Below are positions 30,563-42,262 of a DNA stretch of 64,000 nucleotides, piece by piece. The stretch's first letter is position 1. Every line of letters starts with the position of its first letter. Position numbers and translations under genes: made by a program. The stretch covers positions 2,108,001-2,172,000 of the forward strand of contig NC_085109.1 in NCBI RefSeq assembly GCF_030269925.1. The letters are read 5' to 3'. The notes under the pieces are model-generated. The model was not told where the DNA came from. It did no database searches and worked only from the letters and a program-made list of their open reading frames with translations. Source of the stretch: Bombyx mori (taxonomy: Eukaryota > Arthropoda > Insecta > Lepidoptera > Bombycidae).

Positions 30563-30809
30563 TACTGGTGGTAGGACCTCTTGTGAGTCCGCACGGGTAG
30601 GTACCACCGCCCCGCCTATTTCTGTCGTCAAGCAGTAATGCGTTTCGGTTTGAAGGGTGGGGCAGTCGTTGTGACTATACTGAGACCTTAGAACTATATC
30701 TCAAGGTGTGTGGCGCATTTACGTTGTAGATGTCTATGGGCTCCAGTAACCACTTAACACCAGGTGAGCTGGGAGCTTGTCCACACACATAAGCAATAAA
30801 AAAAAAAAA
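30563..30809 (+). mobile_element. Bm1-type SINE, body and tail
   Basis: From ACTGGTGGTAGGACC to AAGCAATAAA plus an A run. ACATAC occurs on both sides, a likely short TSD. It is one half of an inverted pair with 30856-31064. Confidence 0.88.
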
Positions 30810-30855
30810 CATACGCTGAAGGTTTTTCAATTTTATTACAACGCATTGGATTAGC

Positions 30856-31064
30856 TTTTTTTTATTGCTTACATGAGTGGACGAGCTCACAGCCCGCCTG
30901 GTGTTAAGTGGTAACTGAAGACAATAAACATCTACAACGTAAATGCGCCATCCGCCTTGAGATATAAGTTCTAAGGTCTCAGTATAGTTACAACGGCTGC
31001 CCCGCTGCACACGTGCGAGATCACAAGAGGTCCTACCACCAGTATTTACGCAAATTATAATTAC
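30856..31064 (-). mobile_element. Bm1-type SINE, inverted partner
   Basis: T run, ATTGCTTACATGAGTGGACG, through CCTACCACCAGTATTTACG. It lacks an internal piece (CCCGCTGCACACGTGCG where the body should be longer), so it carries a deletion of about 60 bp. Confidence 0.85.
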
Positions 31065-31810
31065 AGAATAATATTAAGTAATTGGTCTAAGGATGTGTCT
31101 GCTAGGATGAAGTCATCGTGATTTGAAGCAAGAAACGCTCGGTGTATGTAACATTTTTATAAATATCATGCATGTTCAATAAAAATATGAAATATGAACA
31201 TTAGAATTTTATTGTAAAAACACCTAAGTGCAATTTTTTTAATTTTTTTTTTAACTAAGTTAGCTAATTTTAAGATTTGCTTTTGGCAACCCTCTCTTCA
31301 GTTTCTGCCTTTTAGCGCCCCATGCATGGCAAATAGTAATAAAATTTCTAATAAAATTAGGATAAACGCGAATGCTCATTTTATGAACCTGTATTTTATT
31401 TACACAAGGAGCGCAATAGGTCATTTGGTGTTGAGTTATACACATGCTGATGTCGGGCTCAGCACCTGGTGGGCCGTGAGCACGTTCACCCATTTAGGCA
31501 AAAAAATAAGAGTCGATATTATCTCAGTAAAGATAATGCACGCATTCTCTCATCTAATAATAATGTTCGTTCAAAAATGAAACTTCCGAATTCTCTCTAA
31601 GCAAGATGGCCGACTATAACACTTCCAAAACAAAGGAATTAAGACAGTAATTAGCTTTAAATTAAATGGTTTCAACATAACTTTCCTCAATGTCCCGCTA
31701 ATTACATTGACAAATGTTCGAACATTTCACATTCAAATGTCCCGGGCTTCTTTTGTTTGTCGGATGGGTTCCGGAAATCTAAATATGAACAACTTATACT
31801 GACTTCGCTA
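31065..31810. other. Spacer with a Bm1 tail scrap
   Basis: A decayed Bm1 3' end (CACCTGGTGGGCCGTGAG to TTAGGCAAAAAAATA, 31458-31508, plus) lies within otherwise unrecognised AT-rich DNA. Confidence 0.5.
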
Positions 31811-32228
31811 TATGGGTCTGCGGAGGGACTTCGGTTCCCTCTGTATTTTGTATCGTATGTTCCATGGGGAGTGCTCTGAGGAATTGTTCGAGATGATACC
31901 AGCATCTCGTTTTTACCATCGCACCGCCCGCCACCGGAGTAGAGTTCATCCATACTACCTGGAGCCACTGCGGTCATCCACAGTGCGTTTCCAGAGATCT
32001 TTTTTGCCACGTACCATCCGGCTATGGAATGAGCTCCCCTCCACGGTGTTTCCCGAGCGCTATGACATGTCCTTCTTCAAACGAGGCTTGTGGAGAGTAT
32101 TAAGCGGTAGGCAGCAGCTTGGCTCTACCCCTGGCATTGCTGAAGTCCATGGGCGACGGTAGCCACTCACCATCAGGTGGGCCGTATGCCCGTATGCCTA
32201 CAAAGGCAATAAAAAAAAAAAAAAAAAA
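31811..32228 (+). mobile_element. CR1-like LINE, 5'-truncated copy
   Basis: It encodes the last ~115 residues of the CR1-like ORF (GLRRDFGSLCILYRMFHGEC through LWNELPSTVFPERYDMSFFK), nearly identical to the minus-strand copy at 55493-55860, then the 3' UTR and AATAAAA tail. Very similar copies imply recent activity. No clear TSD. Confidence 0.9.
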
Positions 32229-32836
32229 CTACCTACTACAATTCCAATTCAAATAAAAAAATGACACGAAATCTACCGTTTCAATTTAAATAGAAAAAGA
32301 AAAACAAAATTTAATTGTTCATAAATCGCGGGTACACAAAACAAAAAGCCTTTGCGACCGCTAATGACCTCAACTTAAATATATTGACGTCATTATGAGG
32401 TTAACCTGTCACTCTCATAGACAATAGAGCGTCGTTAAATTAAACGAGGGGACTTTATAATGGTATTGTCTATGGTGCGAAGATATATAAGGACTTTGTT
32501 AGGTAGTTTTCGTTTTATTAGAGAAGTTATTAATTATATTCATTCACACTCTTCTGTTAGTAATTGTGTGGAGAAATATTTTTCTTTTGATTCAATTTTG
32601 GTTTTGTGTTAAGCTTGGGTAAGTTTAAGTTTAGCTTCGATTCCCCGGTCAATTTTAATATGTTCTCCTGCGTTATGAGGGGCTGAAAACTTATACAAGA
32701 ATAAGAATCTAGACTTCGAATACAATAGTATCAAATACTGGCTGGAAATGCGGTGACTACGATGCAGCGAGCTAGCTACCGATGCGTTGATCTTGTGTTA
32801 TTACTGAACAAACGAGTTGAGGATAATTATTTCCTA
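32229..32836. other. Spacer with a short inverted repeat
   Basis: CATAGACAATA (32416-32426) and TATTGTCTATG (32464-32474) form a perfect 11-bp inverted pair around 37 bp. Nothing else recognised. Confidence 0.45.
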
Positions 32837-33080
32837 TAATTTGCGTAATTACTGGTGGCAGGGCCTCTTGTGAGTCCGCGCGGGTAGGTACCACCACCCT
32901 GCCTATTTCTGCCGTGAAGCAGTAATGCGTTTCGGCTTGAAGGGTGGGGCAGCCGTTGTAGCTATACTTGAGACCTTATATCTCAAGGTGGGTGGCGTAT
33001 TTACGTCATATATGTTTATAGCCTCCAGTAACTACTTAAGACCAGGTGGCTGTGAGCTCGTTCACCCATCGAAGCAACAA
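32837..33080 (+). mobile_element. Bm1-type SINE, body and tail
   Basis: From TTGCGTAATTACTGGTGG to GAAGCAACAA. The tail AATAAA is mutated and the following stretch is T-rich. Confidence 0.85.
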
Positions 33081-33098
33081 TTTTTTTTTTTTTCGTGC

Positions 33099-34634
33099 GA
33101 AATAGTTGAATTCCAATAACACACAGCACCATAATGGAGTTGATTGACAAAATATTATATGTTTCTTTTGGCACGACAATAATATAATTCTTCAGGAAAC
33201 TATATAATTTTCTCGCTGCGCAATGAATTACAATTATAATATAAACTGAAACACGGGGTCAACGATCTCACCGAAAGCGGGGGCGTTAGCCGGCTGCCTT
33301 TACTCTAGTTCACAAAATAAAAGGAGAAAATCGCCGCCATAGCCGAAATTCTATTTTTTTACTACTATAGTGCTTGCTTGGCTGGAACACGGTTTTGTTT
33401 ACTTGATCAAGAAGTACTTGTCGTCATGGGCGTATTTAAAGTATTTTCTCAGGAGGGGGATCAGCTTAATATAATGTATTTTTAATTTCGGTAATCCACT
33501 TAGGATTTCCGCTCGTACTGTCTCCTCCGGGTTCTAGGCTTTAGAACCTGCCTGAGTATAAAACATGCACACATGCTTAAGTTCGAAATACATTACCTTC
33601 AAAAGTAAGATTTTTTTTTTTTTTTGTCAGGAGGAAATCGCCGGACTCCCACCCTCCACTGGGGATGGAGGGTGGGGCATGTCGGAGTCGAACCGACTAA
33701 AACCTCCTGTCGCTCAACAACCAACGTCCAACCCTCGCATGAGACAGAACTCATGAAAAGGCAAGGGGAGGAGAGTGAAGCGTTTAGTGCGGAGCACATC
33801 TCTCCCATCACCCTCCCCCTCGGGACGCCGGGCCAGCGATCGTCGGCGCCACGACCACCAGCCCTCTCGGTCGGCAGGCTGTCCGAAGCCCGCCTAGATG
33901 GCGCCGGTTTGAATTGGTTATCCTACGAAATACCCCGCTGGGTCAGAACCAGCGTGGGTCGAAGATAGCCGGCCTTCTATCACCCGGATGCTCTTGCGTA
34001 AAACGCGTGCAGAGCAGCTTGCACGTCGTCTTCTTAGACCCCCTTCGCCGGGCCCCAGACCGACATATGAGGGGGACCCGAAACACTTAGAGGGCCAGGG
34101 CTAGGGCGAGATCCGCCTCCCTGGCCACCGCTCGACGGCGGCGGGCTTGTGCGTCTCTCACGCGCCCCGCCGCCTCCTTCTGCGAGATGGTGCACTCGCA
34201 GAAGTCGAGCATCGCCTTCCACGACTCGTCGTCGCCGAGCATCGATGCCACAACACTCGGCAACGACAAGTCGTTTCCTATTTTTGCGACAAGGACACGG
34301 CGCCACCCCTCCCATGCGGAGCAGGCAACGAGCGTGTGCTCCGCCGTGTCCAAGTCGCAACCACAATGGTAACACTCTGCCGTCGGCTCGGCTCCGATCC
34401 GGTGCAGGAACTCACCGAAGCTCAAAAGTAAGCTAGAAAGAACACACCTACGAATGGAGCATGGAGCAATAATAATTAAATTACTAGGTGTAAAATACTT
34501 TTGTAAACAGCTTTCATATTATTTTTCAAATAATAAAGAGAACTGTTCGATTATTGTCGTGCCAAAAAAAAACAAATAATATTTTATCAATCAACTCCAA
34601 TAAAGCACTGTGTGTTTATTGGAATTCAATTATT
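33099..34634. mobile_element. Long-TIR element interrupted by an R1-clade LINE
   Basis: The left arm 33099-33185 (TTGAATTCCAATAA, GAGTTGATTGACAAAATATT, TTTTGGCACGACAATAAT) is the reverse complement of the right arm 34550-34634 with few changes. Without the LINE the element would be about 0.7 kb. No transposase ORF is seen, so non-autonomous. TSD not identified; superfamily unassigned. Confidence 0.7.
33611..34421 (-). mobile_element. R1-clade LINE, 5'-truncated, with 11-bp TSD
   Basis: T run at 33611-33625 (poly(A)), long 3' UTR, then the last ~110 codons of an ORF2 (34087-34421): GEFLHRIGAEPTAECYHCGC with a terminal CX2CX8HX4C knuckle (CYHC through EHTLVAC), then DLSLPSVVASMLG and SQKEAAGRVRDA, the C-terminal pattern of R1/TRAS-type LINEs. 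TCAAAAGTAAG lies at 33599-33609 and 34422-34432. There is no in-frame start; truncation is at the element's 5' side. Confidence 0.85.
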
Positions 34635-34904
34635 TGATCTAGAAATAAGTGTTGAGTTACGTTTATTTTTTCTGTTTGGCAACACTGCTACGCGATGGAA
34701 TATTTTTTTTCTAGCTATTGACTCGACGAACGTGACATTTCTTATTCTTTGTTTAAGCACTGTATAGGAAATGGCTTCTTGCAGCGTCATTGTTGCCAGT
34801 GTCGTGTTTATAAAAATATTCGATCATTAAATACATACACATTTTGTTAAATAAAAAAATATATGAAATGAGATGTAGTTGATTAATTTTAGACTTTATT
34901 ATTA

Positions 34905-35050
34905 CTATTTTCTCATATTTTAGCACTTTCACATATGCTAAACAGTCAATAAACCGGTTATTACACATTTGAACCGGAAGAAACACTAAAATAACAAAAT
35001 ATAACAAATCGCACAACTTCGAACCTCACGCTCCCGCCAAAAAGTCAATA
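34905..35050 (+). repeat. Solitary copy of the inverted-repeat arm
   Basis: CAATAAACCGGTTATTACAC, AAATCGCACAACTTCG and CGCCAAAAAGTCA match the outer ~150 bp of the arm 5030-5402. No inverted partner is seen nearby. Confidence 0.6.
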
Positions 35051-35380
35051 TGACATTTCACTTTGATCATAAATAAGCTTGACAATTACTATTTTGCAAC
35101 ACTCTTCACACAAAAACACATACTGAAAATCCAATGTATTTTGGTTTATTCACAATTATATCTATTTAATTTACTTATTAACATATTTTCTGTGATATTC
35201 GGACTTTTTTTGTTTATGATGAGTGAGTTTACATTGGCCAAGTGGTTATTGACAGAGAGCGATCGCGACTAAGGGTGGTTACTTCTACCGGGCGGCTTAT
35301 ATCGCTCCAAAGTCTGAAGATCCTTATTCTTGGGAACATACATATAAGCATGCATACAAAATTCTCATAAAGTCGTTGAA
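35051..35380. other. AT-rich spacer
   Basis: Nothing recognised. Confidence 0.4.
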
Positions 35381-35550
35381 GTCGTCTTGGCCTAAAGGAT
35401 AAGACGTCGGGTGCATTCGTATCTAGCCATGCACCGGTGTTCGAATCCCGCAGGCGGGTACCAATTTTTCTAATGAAATACGTACTTAACAAATGTTCTC
35501 GATTTACTTTCACGGCGAAGGAATAACATCGTATAATAAAACCCTCAAAA
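35381..35550 (+). mobile_element. Bm1-type SINE, head half only
   Basis: tRNA-like head: A-box-like TGGCCTAAAGGATAAGACG and B box GTGTTCGAATCCCGC, then GCGGGTACCAATTTTTC and the segment leading to CATCGTATAATAAAA, where it stops. It shows the 5' architecture that most copies here have lost. Confidence 0.8.
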
Positions 35551-36283
35551 TCAAAAAAAATTGTAAACGACGACAGATCAATGAAAGTCCCACCTATTAA
35601 GTGTCATGAGGAATACCTGCTATTGGCATTGTAACTTTATTTTCTAAAGTGATGGACAAGAACAACTGTCAGTTTCAAATTGCACACCTATCTGCTTATA
35701 AGCAAAGGATTATTACTAGATTAAACCGAAAACTAATTAACCAAATGCATTAGCTAGTATCTAGCGCATAGATAAGAGTCGGGAACTCGAATATTTTAGT
35801 TGAGGTCGTCGGGAGAACCGGAAAATTAAAAGTTCAAGCAACCTCGGCGGGCATTGTGTGAGTTAAGCATAATAAAAACGTCATTAGTGAGTATATTTCC
35901 ATGAATGATCTAACTGTTGTTCTGGTTTCAAAGGGGATGGCCCATTTTAGGCCCAAAGCGGACAATAGATTATAGAAAAAATACTTAGTGCATTAATTTT
36001 GTCATAAATAAATATGCATTTACTTTCTTGCAAATAAGCGCCACTACAGTTTACAATAAGTAGCTTAAAAAAAGTAACTCTATTGAAAAAGCAAGGACTT
36101 TTATTTTTGCGGGAAAAATATTGCCAGCTTCAAAACCTTTTACGTATGAAGTAAATATTTTGAGTATATAAATAAAACATATAAATAAATCATTTTAAGT
36201 ATTATCATTAATCAATCGATTTTAATGGATTTTATGCACATAAAATAACATCGAGGACATACCCATTGGACTTTAACTTGTAA
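35551..36283. other. AT-rich spacer
   Basis: Nothing recognised. Confidence 0.4.
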
Positions 36284-36422
36284 CTAACTATACTTGAGAC
36301 CTTAGAACTTATATCTCAAGGTGGGTGGCGCATTTACGTTGCAGATGTATGTGGGCTCGAGTAACCACTTAGCAACACCAGGGTGGCTGTGAGCTCGTCC
36401 ACCCATCTAAGCAATAAAAAAA
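36284..36422 (+). mobile_element. Bm1-type SINE 3' part
   Basis: From AACTATACTTGAGACC to AAGCAATAAAA; 5'-truncated. Confidence 0.82.
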
Positions 36423-37146
36423 CTTTACTAGTATTGTTATTTAAATATGTACAACAAAAACAAAAACATAAAAAATAATGTGTACTCGTAAAAAAAAGAT
36501 TAAGATATAAATCAATTATCGGTTATTTAAAAAAATAATCGATATATGAATTTCATGTAATTATTTTTCTTTATACTGTCAACACTAAATTTAATCTGAC
36601 TGACTGACACTTCGCTTGCTGCTTGTGGTGTTGTGCTTCCGTACAAAATGGATGTGTTTTGATTTTTCTTCGATTTATTTTACTTTTATCAATAACGTTT
36701 CATACTACGACTAAAAAACATTGTGTGAATTGTGGTTTTACCCTGACCGAGATTTAAAACCGTGTATATGCTCTCCTTTGCTATTTTTAGATGATACTAA
36801 TTGTGTATGAAGATGAAGAAAATATAGATATTTAAAGAATTAAGTGTGTTTTTATACCCTATTGGATAAAAATACATTAGGAACATCTTAAACATTAAGA
36901 AAAGAAAAGTTCTTGAAGTATCTCACAATCCGACACTTATTTATATAGAAAATTAACCTCAAAACGAGTTTTTATTTTTATTATATTTTTTATAATAGTG
37001 GCGTCAATTTCAATATATTTTTTAGATATCCAATACATTTAAGAATTTGAATCAGTACATTTTTATAGTAATATTTGATGTCCATCTTGGGCCTAGCACA
37101 CTATGGAGAGTGGGCAATCCCCTTTATACATACAACTTTTATTATT
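36423..37146. other. AT-rich spacer
   Basis: No gene or repeat identified. Confidence 0.4.
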
Positions 37147-37385
37147 ATTTTATTGCTTAGATCGATGGACGAGCTCACAGCCCACCTGGTGTTAAGTGGT
37201 TACTGGAGCCCGTAGACATCTACAACGTAAATGCGCCACACACCTTGAAATATAAGTTCTAAGGTCTCAAGTATAGTTACAACGGCTGCCCCACCCTTCA
37301 ACCGAAACGCATTACTGCTTCACGGCAGAAACAGGCAAGGTGGTGGTACCTACCCGTGCGGACTCACAAGAGGTCCTACCACCAG
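37147..37385 (-). mobile_element. Bm1-type SINE, body and tail
   Basis: ATTGCTTAGATCGATGGACG through GTCCTACCACCAG in reverse; well conserved. Confidence 0.88.
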
Positions 37386-37711
37386 TAAAACTTTTTCTCT
37401 AGGGACCCATACTTTAAATATGCGGCTCCTTTCATAAAAACGTTTAATTTTAACCGGTTTTTTTTCTCTGTCACGAATAAAATATACAAAATCAAAGAGT
37501 AGGAGGGATGAGTACTAAATATTCGATAGATGAAATAAAATATGAATTAAACACTATAAAATATAATAAAACACATTATTAAAAGCAAAAATTTAAATAC
37601 ATTTGCATCTGGCAATGAAATAAAATAAATAGTTCAACTATTTAACTTTAATATTTCGTCTCGATATAATTTTCTTGATGAGAAACTTTAGGTTTCTCAC
37701 GTTTGAGAATA
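37386..37711. other. AT-rich spacer
   Basis: Nothing recognised. Confidence 0.4.
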
Positions 37712-38154
37712 CTAGTGTTCCCGCAGTAGTCGAAATTCGACTATAATTAATTAAAATTATTATGGTTTGCACATTATTATGGTTCTATTGTGAAAAACTA
37801 TTATATTTCTATAGTCACAGATTTCTCCAAGACTACACTATAGACACATACTCGTAATATTAAAGATAAACAATATTAACCTATTCTCAATTTGACTACA
37901 GACTTTAAGCAATAACAAAAGTATGACAATAAATAAAGAGTATATGTGTGTGTGTCAAATGCACGGCAGCGTGTGTAATGTTTTCTTTATTGATTAAATG
38001 TATCTTTCATGCATTATTTTAAAAAAAATATTAGCATTGTGCACTTCTTCTCTATATTCTCTATAAGTGTGGAAAATTTAATACGCCTCTGTCCGCGCAA
38101 TTTTCGTAAAAAGGGATACAAAGTTTTTGCTTCACGTATTAATTTGAGAATATC
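37712..38154 (-). mobile_element. Helitron-like element family C, copy 3
   Basis: The CTAG end is at 37712-37715 beside TCGAAATTCGACTATAATTA, the same palindrome as at 12308-12722. The 5' TC end is degenerate. Confidence 0.6.
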
Positions 38155-38610
38155 TCTTTATTTTCGAGAACGCAATGTAGTTTAAATAAAAATATGTACA
38201 TTGCCGCCAACGAAGCTATCATCTACAACATCCATTGACGACAAAGTTTCAAAGGGGCTTGGTGTTGTTCTATCCCCGGTAATTGCTTTAAGACAGTTCC
38301 GTCCGCGACTCTCTGGTTCCTCTTCGTATTTAATCAGGACCGATCTTGATATTTTGCGGGAAGCGAGAATCGTTAAGGTCGGTAAGCTTTGTAGTGCCTT
38401 CAGAGTAAATTACGGTATTTTGTATAAATAATACGGTTTTAGACAGTTCGTTGATTTTTTTATTTTTTAAATAGTCAAAAATGTCTACGGAGTGATTGTG
38501 GAATGGATTGTATTCACAATTGTATTGGGTTAATTAGCTTTCCTGTGCTTGAATTTATGATTACTTTTTAAGGAAAAAGCCCTTTTTAAACCAGTCTACC
38601 GTGTTAGAAG
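38155..38610. other. Spacer, nothing recognised
   Basis: The 76-codon frame at 38201-38431 shows no domain. Confidence 0.4.
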
Positions 38611-38854
38611 TTTTTTTTTTATTGCTTATATGGGTGGACGAGCTCACAGCCCATCTGGTGTTTAGTGGTTACTGGAGCCCATAGACATCTACAACTTCAA
38701 TGCGCCACCCACCTTGAGATATAAGTTCTAAGGTCTCAGTATAGTTACAACGGCTGTACCATCCTTCAAACCGAAACGCATTACTGCTTCACGGCAGAAA
38801 TAGGCAGGGTGGTGGTACCTACCCGTGCGGCCTCACAAGAGGTCCTGCCACCAG
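38611..38854 (-). mobile_element. Bm1-type SINE, body and tail
   Basis: T run, ATTGCTTATATGGGTGGACG, through GTCCTGCCACCAG in reverse. Confidence 0.88.
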
Positions 38855-38895
38855 TAAGCACAATACCAGCTGCTTGCTGGTGTTCGCGCCGTCTC

Positions 38896-39490
38896 TTTTT
38901 TTTTGGGAATGAAGGATTATCGGTGGCCCAGGTGTCTTTCCCGTTTCACCAGAACAGGCGGGAGAACTCGGCCGGCCACTGCTTCAATAGGAGATCTGAC
39001 AGTTCGATAACGGCTGCTTCACTAAGGCCTCCACTACCGGATTGGTATCGCTATCCTCTGAGGAGATCCGGCGAGAAACTCAGCGGATTGATGACGTGTT
39101 AGGTTTCACGTCGTACTCTTTGAACCAGTTCGACGAGTACAGTTACCAGAATCCCTGCTCCTAATGCTAAAGCTTGTGGCGTCTAATAGTTGTGTTAGTG
39201 GATCTGGTAGATGCCGCCTTGAGATCATCGCGTTAACGGTAACTGGCTCCTAAGTGAGTTGGGTTAGCGGTGCAGACCTCGCGAAGGCGGTTTTCATAAC
39301 GCATAGCATTATCGAAGTACCTTTCCGACGCCGAATTCAGGTATTTTCTGACAGATTCGAGGCATGTAACCATGGCATTCCGACAGCTATCCTTCAAAAA
39401 CAGGATTGAAGGGTAGGTGTCTGTGTGGATGCAGGTCACGTGAGTGAACACCACACTCATAGGTAATTATCGGTCATTCAGAAGTTTCGT
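38896..39490 (-). mobile_element. Jockey-family LINE, 5'-truncated and decayed
   Basis: T run at 38896-38904 and GGTGGCCCAGGTGTCTTTCC give the 3' end. The minus frame 39233-39460 keeps LESVRKYLNSASERYFDNAM and RYENRLRE, aligning to the ORF2 C-terminus of the intact jockey. Several indels break the frame. Confidence 0.8.
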
Positions 39491-39798
39491 AAAGTGTATA
39501 AATTCCATAAATTCTGCTTTATGGCTATAGTCTCACAACACAACCTACACAATAATAATATGAAAGATATTTAAATTGTTTACAAACTCGGCAACTATCA
39601 AAATGTTAGGAATTAATTAGCGCGTTATCAAACTACCGAGCCGGGTCTTGGCGTCAGAATATACACTGAAATTTAATGAAGTTACGTTCATTAAATTCTC
39701 TGTTCCATGCTTTGTCTGTATAATGATGAGGGGCTCATACATAGTATCAAGGGAGAAATATCGTAGGTATTTTATATATTAAGAAATGTATGTGTTGG
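39491..39798. other. AT-rich spacer
   Basis: Nothing recognised. Confidence 0.4.
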
Positions 39799-40212
39799 CA
39801 CACGTCAGGGATGGCTGAGCGGTAGGTTCCGTCATCATTCGTATTCGATTGAACTCAGTTTAGTCAATAAAACTTTTCAATAATAATTATTGAAACTCAC
39901 CACACACAACTTTCACAATGACAGGGTAAACCGACAGTTTCGTTCCACATACCGACAGACCGACTGACTGACTGACTGACTGACTGTCAGAGACTCACTG
40001 ACTGAGACCGACTGAATGACTGTCTGACACGGAATGCCACGACTCTGTCAACGTACTGCCATTTTATACTGTGGCGTTACGGAGTCTACCCTTCATTTTG
40101 TGATATTTATCAAAACAACATTTCATTATTTAAAATAATAATCAAAACCACCGTCTTAATATTACTAAAAGTCGTTATCCACGACAGCTAAAAGTCGTTA
40201 TCCACGACATAT
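39799..40212 (+). repeat. Repeat family E (possible SINE), copy 1
   Basis: It starts CACACGTCAGGGATGGCTGA with the A-box-like TGGCTGAGCGGT and, about 30 nt on, GTATTCGATTG as a weak B box. It contains a GACT microsatellite (about 39959-39986) and ends in two tandem 23-bp units of TAAAAGTCGTTATCCACGAC. A copy in the same orientation lies at 62757-63171. tRNA origin is a guess from the boxes. Confidence 0.6.
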
Positions 40213-40437
40213 GTATATGTGGGTACTTTGAGTATAGGGGATCCTAGTTTTGGGCCAGCCGATGATGTTAGAAAATTTATTGTGCAGTAAAAAACAGTAC
40301 GTGTTAAGTGTATGTTACGAAATTGAAGTCTCCTGAAGAACTTTATGAGATATAAACTTCGAAAAAATAAACTCTGTGGTCAGAATTACAAAAGGCGTTC
40401 TTGGTATAATATATTGTATTATTAATATATTGTATAA

Positions 40438-40720
40438 CTAGCTGACCCGGCAGATTTCGTAGTGCCTCAATCGATAAACAAAAGACCTAAACTTTTGTAT
40501 AAAATAAATTTAAAAGGAATCCGTCCGACGGGGGACCCATCAAATGAAAAACAAAATTGTTATTTTTATTTAATTCCGTGCATTTTCATATTTATCTACC
40601 TTTTAAACCTTCTCTGAACTTCCACAAATAATTCATGACCAAAATTAGCCAAATCGATCCAGCCGTGCTCGAGTTTTAGCGTGACTAACGAACAGCAATT
40701 AATTTTTATATATATAGAAG
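40438..40720 (-). mobile_element. Helitron-like element, second type
   Basis: The plus strand starts CTAGCTGACCCGGCAGATTT and includes GCCAAATCGATCCAGCCGTG and GTTTTAGCGTGACTAACG, ending in a TATATATAGA tract. On minus this gives a TCTATATATA start and a CTAG end with host T, a common lepidopteran Helitron layout. Confidence 0.5.
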
Positions 40721-40730
40721 ATAGAAGATA

Positions 40731-41318
40731 TATCATAATATATTATTATACTTACATATATATACTTGAACATCGGTCCACAGACGCCATATTTTGCGGA
40801 CAGTTTGCGTCAAAACCAAACAAGACGGCGCTAGAAATCTGTGCGGATAATTGTAGTCCTTAATAAGTCTTGTAAGCTAAGGGTTTTCCGTTTATTCGTA
40901 ACAGAGTGGCCAGCTTCTGAAAGACGAATAAACCTTGAAGGACAACTTCGCGAGCCGTCAACAAAGAAAAAGTATCTATAAAGTTTTAATATAGCGCTAG
41001 TTTTTTTCTTTTTTTTGTGGGGACTTGTTTGCGATCTACTAACACTTTTATTGTTTTGTTTTCTGCATTAAGCATGAAGTTTACTATATAATATTTGGTT
41101 CGATGTTGGAGGCTTTTGTGGTTCAATATAGAGGCCGCGAAGATTGAACGAGAACTCGCTTATTGAAGGACTTTGAGAGTTTCTTTTTGACTGTAATGAA
41201 TAAGAAATTGTTGCTTTGAGGTTTAATTTTGTTAATTAATATTAAAATCTTTATAATTAACATCACTACAATGTTAGTAGTTTTAGTTGAGCCATTGGAG
41301 GAACTATTCAGAGGATTC
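40731..41318. other. AT-rich spacer
   Basis: Nothing recognised. Confidence 0.4.
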
Positions 41319-41458
41319 CTTTTTTTTTAATTGGTTATATTGGTGGACGAGCTCACAGCCCACCTGATGTTAAGTGGTTACTGGAGCCCGTAGACATCTA
41401 CGACGTAAATGCGCCACCCACCTTGAGATATAAGTTCTAAGGTCTCAGTACAGTTACG
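41319..41458 (-). mobile_element. Bm1-type SINE 3' part
   Basis: T run, GGTGGACGAGCTCACAGCC through AAGGTCTCAGTACAGTTACG; 5'-truncated. Confidence 0.8.
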
Positions 41459-41985
41459 GTCTCAGTTAGTTATTAGTTTTCTATTTTGACCCTTCGCGTG
41501 GGTCTAAAGAAGCAGTCTGCAACCGACTTCGTCTCTATATAATATAACATACAATTTTCCATTAAAAATCGTTACAAATGATGTAAATTAAGTGTGTTGT
41601 AATAAAAACAGAAAAGCTTATTCAAAACAGCAGTAGCGGACGTGGACAAACTTCAGAGAGCTAGCCGCTGTTTCATTATGAAGTAACCATTAGGGTTGTA
41701 ATAGTTGTGGTATAAAAATGTTACCTGTGAAAAATATTAGGTAGTATTTATTATCATTATGATATCAGATCCCGGACGCGTATTCATGAGCAGAATGCTC
41801 CTTGTTCTGGAACGAACGGTCGCGGAGATTCCAGTCAGCATTCCGTCGTTCAACACGGATGAGTAAGAATAGCATTGAGATTACTGATAGTTTTAATAAA
41901 TGTATCGCACTAAGTTAATAGGCAATTAATAATAAATTAGAGAAAGAAAGAAAGAAATCACTTATTCGCCAAGCATAGTGAAAAT
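41459..41985. other. Spacer with a GAAA microsatellite
   Basis: A short GAAAGAAAGAAAGAAA tract near 41943; nothing else recognised. Confidence 0.4.
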
Positions 41986-41989
41986 GAGT

Positions 41990-42262
41990 TATTACATAAG
42001 TTAAAAACAGCGTGTATGCTTTGTCATTATTTGACATGCGAATTTTAGTGCAGTGCAAGATATTATAATATTATATAACTTACCATTCACTCATCCACAA
42101 TTCAACTAATAGTAAAAAAATCCATTTATTTTCAATGTCGTCCCTAAGAAAATCATTTATGTTGTAATAATTTTCACTAATGAGATTATCTTTTAGTTAT
42201 TTCTTAAAATGAAAATCGTCTAAGTCTCTTAATTTCTTTGGTAGTTTATTAAATATCCCAAC
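41990..42262 (-). mobile_element. LINE RT C-terminal remnant (partner of 8655-9060)
   Basis: It is the reverse complement of about 8680-8935, including GCATACACGCTG, the TATTATAATATTATATAA tract and the coding part AGAAATTAAGAGACTTAGAC. Decayed. Confidence 0.6.

Noticed and set aside
39955..39990. Short tandem GACT repeats as a possible CRISPR-like array
   Set aside because: Simple microsatellite inside a dispersed eukaryotic repeat; no spacers.
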